A stretch of DNA of 8,511 nucleotides from the NCBI GenBank assembly GCA_019242465.1, contig JAFAVL010000035.1, positions 1 to 8,511 on the forward strand. Direction: 5' to 3'. The translations under genes were made by a program, and so were the position numbers. Below are positions 1 to 5,887 of this stretch, piece after piece. Positions within the stretch are counted from its first letter, which is position 1; each line of letters begins with the position of its first letter. The notes under the pieces are model-generated. The model did not search any database, had not been told where the DNA came from, and saw only the letters and a program-made list of their open reading frames with translations. Source of the DNA: Chroococcidiopsidaceae cyanobacterium CP_BM_RX_35 (GTDB taxonomy: Bacteria; Cyanobacteriota; Cyanobacteriia; Cyanobacteriales; Chroococcidiopsidaceae).

Positions 1-861
1 AAAAACATCCGCTTTCTGAAAGTAATTTCCTAGTCGTCTGTACTCAACCTGCCCAACCCACCTTATTTGATCTTCGAGATTAGATATCTTGGCAAAGGCT
101 TCTAATTCCTGACGTTGTTCTCCTTCCCCAATAATCAGTAATGTGTAGTTAGAGTAGCCTTGCGAATTGAGAATTGAGCAAGCTTCTAATAAAACTTTCA
201 ATCCCTTTCTGGGAATGATTTGTCCAACGTATAGAAAGGTAGGGTGTCGAACTTGAAAACGTTGTTCCAGGTTTAAATCTTCAGTGTCTTGCAGCAGAGC
301 AGTCACACTAGGAACAAGAAAGGGTTGAGAAAATACTCGATCTTCCTTTGCTCCCAAAAACTTCACTAGATAAGCTTTAGCTCTCTGTCCGTTAGCTACG
401 AAAGCATCTGCATGTTGCACCATGACTTGGCGAGAAAACAGGCGAACTGTTGCATCTCGGTAGTCTACTCCAGGTGAACTGCCTTCATAAATGATAATGA
501 CTCTCCATCCAACTAAAGGTTTAAGACAGAGGGCAATAGCCGTCCAAATTGAAAAGGCATTGGCAAAAATTACTTCGGGCTTGAACTGGAGTAAACGACT
601 AATAATTTGTGGTGAGGCATAAGAAAAGCCTACTGTATATCCGTTTGCTGTTTTTGCCAGCTGGATGTACCGAGTTGCGCCAACTTCTCGAACGTTGAAC
701 GAGTTTTCAAATCCGGGAGCAAATCCAGGCCACTGTCCGGTAAAGGCTACGGTGTTGGGAAATATTTTTGCAAACTCGCACAGGATATGCTGAAAGGAGA
801 TGCCGCCAGTACCCATTGCTGGTAGTAACCACGCAATCCGACTTTCCTCAATCTGCTTCAC
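1..861 (-). CDS. GT4-type glycosyltransferase, C-terminus cut by window edge
   Basis: Probable retaining GT-B glycosyltransferase that moves a sugar from a nucleotide sugar onto a growing glycan at the cytoplasmic side of the membrane; donor and acceptor are unknown. The 287 visible codons carry a first strand with a glycine-rich loop (IAWLLPAMGTGG, residues 9-20), an acceptor-side Rossmann domain, and the start of the donor domain with YVGQIIPRKGL (211-221, R218/K219 being the usual diphosphate-binding pair) and LLIIGEGEQRQEL (241-253). The sequence stops at KADVF, just before the place where the EX7E motif should lie, so catalytic residues cannot be checked. The GTG start is chosen because an in-frame TGA lies 6 bases upstream, the first beta strand follows directly, and AGAAGG sits 9 bases before it. 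It is the fourth glycosyltransferase in a row, 85 bases after the preceding stop. The family is well supported; specificity is not. Confidence 0.88.
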   Translation of the reverse strand, partial: MKQIEESRIAWLLPAMGTGGISFQHILCEFAKIFPNTVAFTGQWPGFAPGFENSFNVREVGATRYIQLAKTANGYTVGFSYASPQIISRLLQFKPEVIFANAFSIWTAIALCLKPLVGWRVIIIYEGSSPGVDYRDATVRLFSRQVMVQHADAFVANGQRAKAYLVKFLGAKEDRVFSQPFLVPSVTALLQDTEDLNLEQRFQVRHPTFLYVGQIIPRKGLKVLLEACSILNSQGYSNYTLLIIGEGEQRQELEAFAKISNLEDQIRWVGQVEYRRLGNYFQKADVF

Positions 862-870
862 TTCTCAACA

Positions 871-876
871 CCTTCT
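871..876 (-). promoter_or_regulatory. Ribosome binding site for the GTG-started glycosyltransferase
   Basis: AGAAGG on the minus strand, 9 bases before GTG 861. It supports the non-ATG start. The next in-frame ATG (codon 15 of the GTG frame) lies inside the conserved N-terminal glycine loop and would remove the first beta strand. Confidence 0.55.
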
Positions 877-946
877 TAAAAAGAGTTACCCACTGCCACC
901 GTACTTGTATCTTATATTCTTTAATCATATCTTTTGTATGCTATGC

Positions 947-1945
947 CTACTTTTTGTAGGAGAGGAGCGCTCGAACACCAGGAAGAAAAATAATGGTTTC
1001 TAAGATGCCTTGAGAGAGGTTCGGCTTGGGGTTATGTGTTTGCAAGTACTCATACAACCATTGATATTTACTAGAAGTTTTGTCAAGATTTCTCGTTTGC
1101 TTCAATGTTTTTACCCAAGTTCGTTCTCTATATTTTTCTTTGCGTTCTCGAAATAGATGGTCGTGGATGCAGACAATTTCATCCAAACTACTAAGTTGCT
1201 CAGAATTAGGCATTTGGTTATGAGAATGAATGGGATAGTTATAGCCTGGAGAAAAACACCATATGTTTTTAGTCTTTGCACAGATTGTTGCGGAGAGAGC
1301 TGACTGCTCGTAGTAGAAATTTTTTCGATTGATCTCAGTACCTTCTTCTATTAATCTCTCTAAGTTCTGCCTCCATGCCGTGAAAATACCCGCGCCTTTT
1401 CTCACTGCAACTAAACCAGAGTTCCAAAAAGCTCTAATCTTTTTTTGATCGACAGTTGTAGTAACAAAGAGACTATCGTCTTTGACATTAGCTATATTGT
1501 AAAGATACTGCCAGTATTCATCATTAGAATCTGATGCCCCTTCCGAGCCAATCATCTTATGGTGTTCAGGACGGATACCTACATCATATTCTAAGGGCAA
1601 TAAGAACTCCCTTGGCTCGGAAAAGAAAACGAGATCGCTATCTAGAAAAACAAGAATTTCTGCATCAATCGTCTGTTCAGCATATGCACACAAGAGAGGT
1701 TTGTTTGCAAATGGATAATTAGGATATTTGGTGTTTAGAACAAGCTTCTGATGGTTGACATCGAAAGCCTTCAAGGTATTTTGTGTTTCAAGAGAAACAT
1801 CATTTTTGTCTCTGACTTGAAAACTGTAAATAGGAGCATTCTTGAAGCTTCCTGTGAATTTGCGGAAGCTTTCAACCATAAGCAAAGATTCTTTTTCAAG
1901 TTGTCCGCCTTCCGTACACATGATGAAGGCTATAGGTAATAACAT
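947..1945 (-). CDS. GT-A-like (DxD) glycosyltransferase
   Basis: Predicted 332-residue nucleotide-diphospho-sugar transferase of GT-A type. Visible features are an N-terminal strand (LLPIAFIMCTE, residues 2-12), the metal-binding DxD motif in VFLDSDLVFF (99-108, D102/D104), FWNSGLVAVRKG (173-184), which resembles the NSG segment after the DxD in GT8/GT77-like folds, an EQSALSATI helix (213-221), and C-terminal histidines in YPIHSH and CIHDH that could complete a metal site. There is no signal peptide and no clear membrane segment, so it is probably cytosolic or peripheral. A longer reading frame opens at TTG 1978, but ATG 1945 is preferred: AGGAG lies 7 bases upstream, and the extra 11 residues would overlap the preceding gene. 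The gap to the upstream glycosyltransferase stop is only 14 bases, which implies co-translation. Donor sugar and linkage are unknown. It does not match a named family member that I recognise. Confidence 0.8.
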   Translation of the reverse strand: MLLPIAFIMCTEGGQLEKESLLMVESFRKFTGSFKNAPIYSFQVRDKNDVSLETQNTLKAFDVNHQKLVLNTKYPNYPFANKPLLCAYAEQTIDAEILVFLDSDLVFFSEPREFLLPLEYDVGIRPEHHKMIGSEGASDSNDEYWQYLYNIANVKDDSLFVTTTVDQKKIRAFWNSGLVAVRKGAGIFTAWRQNLERLIEEGTEINRKNFYYEQSALSATICAKTKNIWCFSPGYNYPIHSHNQMPNSEQLSSLDEIVCIHDHLFRERKEKYRERTWVKTLKQTRNLDKTSSKYQWLYEYLQTHNPKPNLSQGILETIIFLPGVRALLSYKK

Positions 1946-1952
1946 GAATAGA

Positions 1953-1957
1953 CTCCT
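1953..1957 (-). promoter_or_regulatory. Shine-Dalgarno AGGAG that sets the GT-A-like gene start
   Basis: A perfect AGGAG lies 7 bases before ATG 1945, inside the 14-base gap after the preceding stop codon. It is the best ribosome binding site in the window and decides for ATG 1945 over the upstream TTG at 1978. Confidence 0.75.
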
Positions 1958-1959
1958 AA

Positions 1960-3243
1960 TTATACTGAATTTAAACAATTTGCAGAAGCTAGAAGGTGCT
2001 GGAAAATAATTCTGGCAAAGTGCTGTGCTGAGTGCTGTTCTGCAAACGCTTGCATTTTAGTGTGATCGCACAAAGGTTTTGATGCCTCCAAAAATTGCTT
2101 TAGTCCCTTCGCGATTTCCTGTGGTTTCGTTGAATCAATCGCTAATCCAAGCTGATGTCGCAGAACTAATTCTCCCATCAAACCATAATCTGAACTTAAG
2201 ACAGGCTTACCAGCTGCGGCGGCTTGGAGCAGAATTCCACTCATTCCAACATGACTTTGGTAAGGAGCTAAAACGACATCAGCAAGTTGGAAGTAGGTAG
2301 GAACAACCGTTTCAGATAAAAACTCATAACGCTCAATAATTTGTACCGGGCAAGTCTGAAGAATTTCCTTCACTTTGGTAGTAATAAGCGCCTGCTCTGT
2401 TGAATTCGTACCTCCAGCAAGAACAAGACACAACTTCTCGCAAAGAGTAGGTGGTAATAAAGCTATTGCGTCGATTAACTGGTAAATTCCCTTACGTCCT
2501 TCTAATCCTCCAAATAATAGAAAAACCTTGCGATGGGATTGAACCCTCAACTTATCCTTTAGAGCGGTAGGTGATAATTGAGATCTGTCTTCTAATCGAA
2601 CTGGATCGGGTAAATATACAACGTGCGGCTGATTATAGAGTTGTTCTATACATTCAGTTGCAAATGGATCAAGGCAAAATAATTTTGAAAGTTGAGGATG
2701 GCGGAGAACACGAACGAGCATCAGCTGCTCTCTTCGTTGTTGTACAACTTCTTTAAAGAAGGGTATGTAGTTAACGAAATTATTATAGTGAAAGGTTGGT
2801 CTGAAGTAGATCCCTGAAAACGGACAGGGAGCTCTCAATCCAAGTGCTAACGGAACCTTATAGGTGTCAAAATACATCAGCAAGCACTCTGAAGCCTTCA
2901 GATGTACCGCATACTTACAAAGTAAGCGCCATTCCTGGAAGTTTCGCAGTACTCGCTCAAGACTAGAGGTTTTAGTCGCTAGCGCTACCGATTCCTCTTT
3001 GGTAATTGGAACTAGGTTAATGTTTGAGTTCTGAACTTTTGAAATGAAATTGACTACATCGTAATGAACTTGCAGAAACTCCGGCAGTGTAACAATGTCA
3101 ATATTACCCGGTAACTGATTTTCACACCAGTATTCTAACAAATGTTGAATATAATTACCATGATGACCTCCAATTGCTAGGTCAAATAACATGAATCGCT
3201 GATAGTTTTTTGATTTTGTAGTGCGGTTACTTAGTAGCTTCAT
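1960..3243 (-). CDS. Divergent GT4-like glycosyltransferase lacking the EX7E glutamates
   Basis: A 427-residue GT-B protein of the group-1 type. The N-terminal domain begins near MLFDLAIGGHHGNYI (18-32), where a GGHHG loop takes the place of the usual GG-G loop. The donor domain has FLLFGGLEGRKGIYQLIDAI (241-260, R250/K251), then LADVVLAPYQSHVGMSG (320-336), LLQAAAAGKPVLSSDYG (338-354) and GELV (357-360). Where active GT4 enzymes carry E-x7-E, this protein aligns with V332 and Q340, so both glutamates are absent. It may therefore use other residues, belong to a divergent subfamily, or act as a non-catalytic partner; this is inference. The start is uncertain: ATG 3243 lacks a clear Shine-Dalgarno, and ATG 3192 (residue 18) begins right at the first core strand but lacks one too. 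It sits 54 bases after the upstream glycosyltransferase and 14 bases before the GT-A-like gene, most likely in one operon. Confidence 0.82.
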   Translation of the reverse strand: MKLLSNRTTKSKNYQRFMLFDLAIGGHHGNYIQHLLEYWCENQLPGNIDIVTLPEFLQVHYDVVNFISKVQNSNINLVPITKEESVALATKTSSLERVLRNFQEWRLLCKYAVHLKASECLLMYFDTYKVPLALGLRAPCPFSGIYFRPTFHYNNFVNYIPFFKEVVQQRREQLMLVRVLRHPQLSKLFCLDPFATECIEQLYNQPHVVYLPDPVRLEDRSQLSPTALKDKLRVQSHRKVFLLFGGLEGRKGIYQLIDAIALLPPTLCEKLCLVLAGGTNSTEQALITTKVKEILQTCPVQIIERYEFLSETVVPTYFQLADVVLAPYQSHVGMSGILLQAAAAGKPVLSSDYGLMGELVLRHQLGLAIDSTKPQEIAKGLKQFLEASKPLCDHTKMQAFAEQHSAQHFARIIFQHLLASANCLNSV

Positions 3244-3253
3244 GTTTAATATG

Positions 3254-3280
3254 AATTATTATCGTAGATAATTTATAATT
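3254..3280. repeat. AT-rich inverted repeat upstream of the divergent GT4-like gene
   Basis: ATTATC-GTA-GATAAT (3258-3272) is a perfect 6-bp inverted repeat, and an outer AATTAT/ATAATT pair (3254-3259 and 3275-3280) overlaps its edge. It lies in the 54-base gap between two glycosyltransferase genes, starting 10 bases before ATG 3243. In the mRNA it could form a weak hairpin near a start that has no evident Shine-Dalgarno. It has no GC-rich stem or T-run on the minus strand, so it is not a convincing terminator. Confidence 0.35.
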
Positions 3281-3297
3281 AGCCGACTAGTAATGAT

Positions 3298-4539
3298 TTA
3301 AGCACGACTCAAGATATCATCAATTAGGGATATATATCTGTCAGCTTGAATCGTCAATGCAAATTCTCGTTCTGCTTTTTTACGAGCAGCAATTGAAAGT
3401 ATTTGCCAACGTTCGCGATCTTCCAAAACCCAAGCGATACCCTGTGCTAAATCGTCAACTTCAAAGGGATTTGCCAAGTAACCGTTCTGTCGATGCTCGA
3501 CAATATCTTTCAGTCCAGTCGCATCAAATGCTACAACTGGTGTTCCACAGGCGAGAGACTCAGAGGCTGTTTGTCCAAAAGCTTCCTGCACAGATGGAAC
3601 AACCATAACGTCGGCGGCAGAATATACTAAACTCAAAGAGAGGTCGTCATGGAATTGACCGAGATAGTGGATTTTAAACCCCAAGTTTGGTGGGTTCTCC
3701 GGTTGAGTTGCCCCAAAAATCACTAACTCAAGTTGATGTTGCTCCTCAAATTGGCTGAGCTTCCGTAGAGCTGGAGCAAGATACTGAAATCCCTTGCGAG
3801 TATCTCCAGCTGTTCCCGGTGAGGCTCCGAATAAGATCAGGCGCTTGTCTTGGGGTAAATTGAGCAGGTCACGTGCCCAAGACGCTCCAACTGGTTTATA
3901 AATTTCAAGATCCAATCCATGTGGAATAATTTCAATTCGTGAGTTGGCAAACAGGGAACTAGCTTTTGCACATGCTGCTAACCAGCTACTAGGACTAACA
4001 ATTGTAAGATTAAGGTTATTCCATGCTTTGGCTTTGCGCTGCCATACCCAATTTGATATGTCCCAGTTACGATCGCTCTTGAGATGCGGGCACGCACCAC
4101 ACGACTCTTTATAGCGGTAGCAGTCCCTACTATAGTGACATCCACCCGTAAACGCCCACATGTCGTGCAGAACCCAGAGCAGAGGCTTCTGGAACTTTGG
4201 TAAGCTTTCAACTTGCAAGAAGCCATTGCAAATCCAGTGCAAAACCATAACGTCTGGGTTAAGCTGGATTGCCTTTGCCGTGATCGTGTCCGATACCCAT
4301 TGGACAGAGAACATAGCGCGATCGCGATTTGGATAAAGCCTTAGAGGAATCCCGCTCAGTGGTGGTCCCAATTTTGTAAGAAGGCTGCGATCGGCGATTG
4401 TCGAGCTATCAATATTCAGCTTAGCTCGAACTAACATCTGGGAAGTAATACCTGCTGTTTGCAATCCGCGATGTAAACGGTAGGTTGCCCTAGCTGCTCC
4501 CCCTTCAATATCTGATGTACTAAGATGCAGAACTTTCAT
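3298..4539 (-). CDS. GT4 glycosyltransferase with Cys-rich insert (WcaC-like group)
   Basis: A full-length 413-residue retaining GT-B glycosyltransferase. It opens with MKVLHLSTSDIEGGAARATY, the typical start of this group-1 branch, with the GG-A acceptor loop at residues 13-16. After HDMWAFTGGCHY (125-136) comes a four-cysteine cluster, C134, C140, C147 and C150 (the last two in CGACP), which recurs in this branch and may bind metal or hold the fold. The donor domain shows LILFGASPG (234-242), DTRKGFQYL (246-254, R248/K249) and an intact EX7E motif in QEAFGQTASES (E319 and E327), followed by CGTPVVAFD. It should be catalytically competent in the cytosol on a lipid-linked acceptor; the sugar is unknown. 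A weak GAG sits about 9 bases before the ATG. It leads the four-gene glycosyltransferase run, 173 bases after the acyltransferase stop, and may have its own promoter. Confidence 0.93.
   Translation of the reverse strand: MKVLHLSTSDIEGGAARATYRLHRGLQTAGITSQMLVRAKLNIDSSTIADRSLLTKLGPPLSGIPLRLYPNRDRAMFSVQWVSDTITAKAIQLNPDVMVLHWICNGFLQVESLPKFQKPLLWVLHDMWAFTGGCHYSRDCYRYKESCGACPHLKSDRNWDISNWVWQRKAKAWNNLNLTIVSPSSWLAACAKASSLFANSRIEIIPHGLDLEIYKPVGASWARDLLNLPQDKRLILFGASPGTAGDTRKGFQYLAPALRKLSQFEEQHQLELVIFGATQPENPPNLGFKIHYLGQFHDDLSLSLVYSAADVMVVPSVQEAFGQTASESLACGTPVVAFDATGLKDIVEHRQNGYLANPFEVDDLAQGIAWVLEDRERWQILSIAARKKAEREFALTIQADRYISLIDDILSRA
4318..4325. repeat. HIP1 octamer GCGATCGC
   Basis: A perfect highly iterated palindrome GCGATCGC inside the WcaC-like glycosyltransferase gene. 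HIP1 is strongly over-represented in many cyanobacterial genomes. A single copy in 8.5 kb is supportive of that origin but not proof. Confidence 0.6.
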
Positions 4540-4566
4540 TTAAATAAACTCAATCATTTCAAGCAA

Positions 4567-4716
4567 TTAATATAAAAACAAGAATCGAGATAAATTTCTG
4601 CTTTCCATAAGTGACAAAAAACTTAAATTATTCTCTGTTGTTTTACCTTCTAAAATTCTCTTAGAAACTTTTAATGATAGCATAAAAATCTGACAACATA
4701 GCCCAGATAAAATCAT
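4567..4716 (-). other. Candidate 49-codon ORF overlapping the acyltransferase stop (ATGA)
   Basis: An open frame of 49 codons starts at ATG 4716, which overlaps the acyltransferase TGA stop in the four bases ATGA, the classic layout for translational coupling. It fills most of the 173-base gap before the next glycosyltransferase. The peptide starts MILSGLCCQIFMLSLKVSK and has a hydrophobic first third, a polar middle (EGKTTENN) and a hydrophobic end (SRFLFLY). No Shine-Dalgarno is evident and I recognise no family. It may be chance in AT-rich DNA, so coding status is open. Confidence 0.2.
4589..4617 (-). promoter_or_regulatory. Weak candidate promoter for the glycosyltransferase run
   Basis: On the minus strand, TTGTCA (4612-4617, 5 of 6 matches to TTGACA) lies 17 bases before TTTATC (4589-4594, 3 of 6 matches to TATAAT). 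It would give a leader of roughly 45 bases before ATG 4539. The gap is the natural place for a promoter of the four-glycosyltransferase run, but the -10 box is poor. Confidence 0.25.
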
Positions 4717-5684
4717 ATTTTAACAGCTAGCTGAGTCAATTTTCTCTTATGGCGAATCTGCACATCAATTATATAATAGAAGCAGCCTGAAGTGACTAAA
4801 GATAAACTAGCAAAAGCAGCTGAATTGCTAATCTTAAGAATGGCATAGGAAAAAAATATTGTTGGAAAGTGAAATAAGTAAAGTGGATAAGAAAGCTCAC
4901 CCAAATATCTTAACATCCTAAGAAAGAGTTTAGGAAATACGATGTAAGGAGAATAAATCAAGACCAACGCACTAAAAGCATAGGTGAATATGGCAAATCT
5001 ACCAAACTGGCCACCATTTGCAATCATCAGAAAACAGCCAAGACCAACTAATAAAACTCTTGCTGATCGTTTCTCTTTATGAAAATAGAAAAAGAATCCT
5101 AGCAGCCACGCCCACGAAAGAAGTAGTAGAGGGATGCCGGAGCGAAAGCCGGATATACTATTACCTATTGGAAGATGTAATTGTGAAGACAGTGCATAAC
5201 AAGCAGAGGAGACGATGATTAAGGCAAGCAGCTTTTTGCTCCCTATTTTCATAAGAAACGGAGCCAGTAAATAACAGAAAATTTCAACACTTAACGTCCA
5301 AACAACAATGTTTGAGCTTAGAGGAAATACAATAAAACCTTGTAGAAAAAATAGATTACCCATAAAATCCCTTATGGTCGGTGAAGCGTATTCCTTAATT
5401 TTTTGCCCTGTAAGTAGGAAAGGTATCAGCGAAATAAAGATCGAAGTGAGGTAAAGCGGGTAGACTCTAAGCAATCTACGTTGGTAAAAGCCTTTTGTTT
5501 TTTTAGAAAGTGAATGTGCAATTGAAAAACCAGATATTAATAAAAATCCAAGAACAGCAGGATGCCCTCCAAAATTGTCAAATCGAATTAAGAAGTCTCG
5601 ATGTTCTGTAAAGTGACTGACGTGACAAAACATAACAACCCACGCCAAGAAAAAACGGAGACCTGCTAGAACATCCCATTGCAT
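4713..5684 (-). CDS. Membrane O-acyltransferase, acyltransferase-3 (OafA/YrhL) family
   Basis: An integral membrane enzyme of 323 residues with about ten hydrophobic segments. It is expected to transfer an acyl group, commonly acetyl, onto a sugar hydroxyl of the glycan. The family's R-x10-H motif is intact: R10 in AGLRFF and H21 in MFCHVSHF. ISGFSIAHSLSKK (50-62) leads to the cytoplasmic loop motif YQRRLLRVYPLYL (67-79), with R70-x2-R73. WTLSVEIFCYLL (129-140, E134) and LSYPLYLFHFP (264-274) are further family landmarks. It has no C-terminal SGNH domain; the protein ends shortly after the last membrane segment, so it is a stand-alone acyltransferase. ATG 5684 places the first membrane segment as expected, though no good Shine-Dalgarno is seen. 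Two promoter-like boxes lie directly upstream, so it may head its own transcription unit. The acyl donor and target sugar cannot be read from the sequence. Confidence 0.93.
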   Translation of the reverse strand: MQWDVLAGLRFFLAWVVMFCHVSHFTEHRDFLIRFDNFGGHPAVLGFLLISGFSIAHSLSKKTKGFYQRRLLRVYPLYLTSIFISLIPFLLTGQKIKEYASPTIRDFMGNLFFLQGFIVFPLSSNIVVWTLSVEIFCYLLAPFLMKIGSKKLLALIIVSSACYALSSQLHLPIGNSISGFRSGIPLLLLSWAWLLGFFFYFHKEKRSARVLLVGLGCFLMIANGGQFGRFAIFTYAFSALVLIYSPYIVFPKLFLRMLRYLGELSYPLYLFHFPTIFFSYAILKISNSAAFASLSLVTSGCFYYIIDVQIRHKRKLTQLAVKI

Positions 5685-5719
5685 ATATTAAAAAATAGTT
5701 TTTATTACTTTCTGTTTAT

Positions 5720-5748
5720 ATTTTAGAACGGTCATGACTTTTAGTCAA
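5720..5748 (-). promoter_or_regulatory. Likely sigma-70-type promoter of the acyltransferase gene
   Basis: On the minus strand, TTGACT (5743-5748, 5 of 6 matches) is followed after exactly 17 bases by TAAAAT (5720-5725, 5 of 6 matches). Transcription would begin near 5713, giving a leader of about 30 bases before ATG 5684. This is the strongest promoter-like match I found in the window. Confidence 0.55.
5735..5747. promoter_or_regulatory. Palindrome TGACT-TTT-AGTCA over the -35 box
   Basis: The perfect inverted repeat TGACTTTTAGTCA overlaps the -35 hexamer of the proximal acyltransferase promoter. It shares its TGAC with a second palindrome, GTCATGAC (5731-5738). The position suits a repressor operator, but no regulator is identified here. 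Confidence 0.3.
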
Positions 5749-5754
5749 GGGAAA

Positions 5755-5783
5755 CTTTTAAATAAAATTATCTAGAAAGTCAA
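5755..5783 (-). promoter_or_regulatory. Second, upstream promoter-like box for the acyltransferase gene
   Basis: On the minus strand, TTGACT (5778-5783) lies 17 bases before TAAAAG (5755-5760, 4 of 6 matches). It repeats the layout of the proximal promoter, with the -35 boxes 35 bases apart, as in tandem promoters. AT-rich background could also produce it. Confidence 0.35.
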
Positions 5784-5788
5784 AAATA

Positions 5789-5884
5789 ATGAGTATGTTT
5801 TCATTCCTTTATTACTTCCTTTCCTATCTAAATCTTTATTTCACCTTAGCCTTAGCTATAGTTATCGCTCTAGCAGAAGAATAA
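5789..5884 (+). other. Candidate 31-residue hydrophobic ORF, only plus-strand candidate
   Basis: ATG 5789 to TAA 5884 reads as a 31-residue peptide beginning MSMFSFLYYFLSY and ending TLALAIVIALAEE, long enough for one membrane span. It lies in the 203-base gap before the acyltransferase, convergent with the epimerase gene and 3 bases from its stop. Only a weak AGAAAG precedes the ATG. The DNA here is pyrimidine-rich on the plus strand, which alone would encode Phe, Leu and Tyr, so chance is a serious alternative. Confidence 0.18.
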
Positions 5885-5887
5885 TGC

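Noticed and set aside
768..1003. Two overlapping plus-strand frames of 63 and 67 codons around the gap between the last two glycosyltransferases
   Set aside because: They are mostly antisense to the start of the GT4 gene and the end of the GT-A-like gene, with no recognisable domain and no ribosome binding site.
3978..4226. 82-codon minus-strand frame inside the WcaC-like glycosyltransferase
   Set aside because: It is an out-of-frame shadow of a gene with clear GT4 motifs along its whole length; its peptide shows no domain.
4650..4675. TTCTAA-N7-TTAGAA inverted repeat as a terminator after the acyltransferase gene
   Set aside because: The stem is only 6 bp and AT-rich, and no T-run follows it on the minus strand.
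5839..5880. Repeated TTAGC/CCTTAG runs as a terminator or short tandem repeat
   Set aside because: Only two imperfect units with no stable stem; too short to separate from chance.
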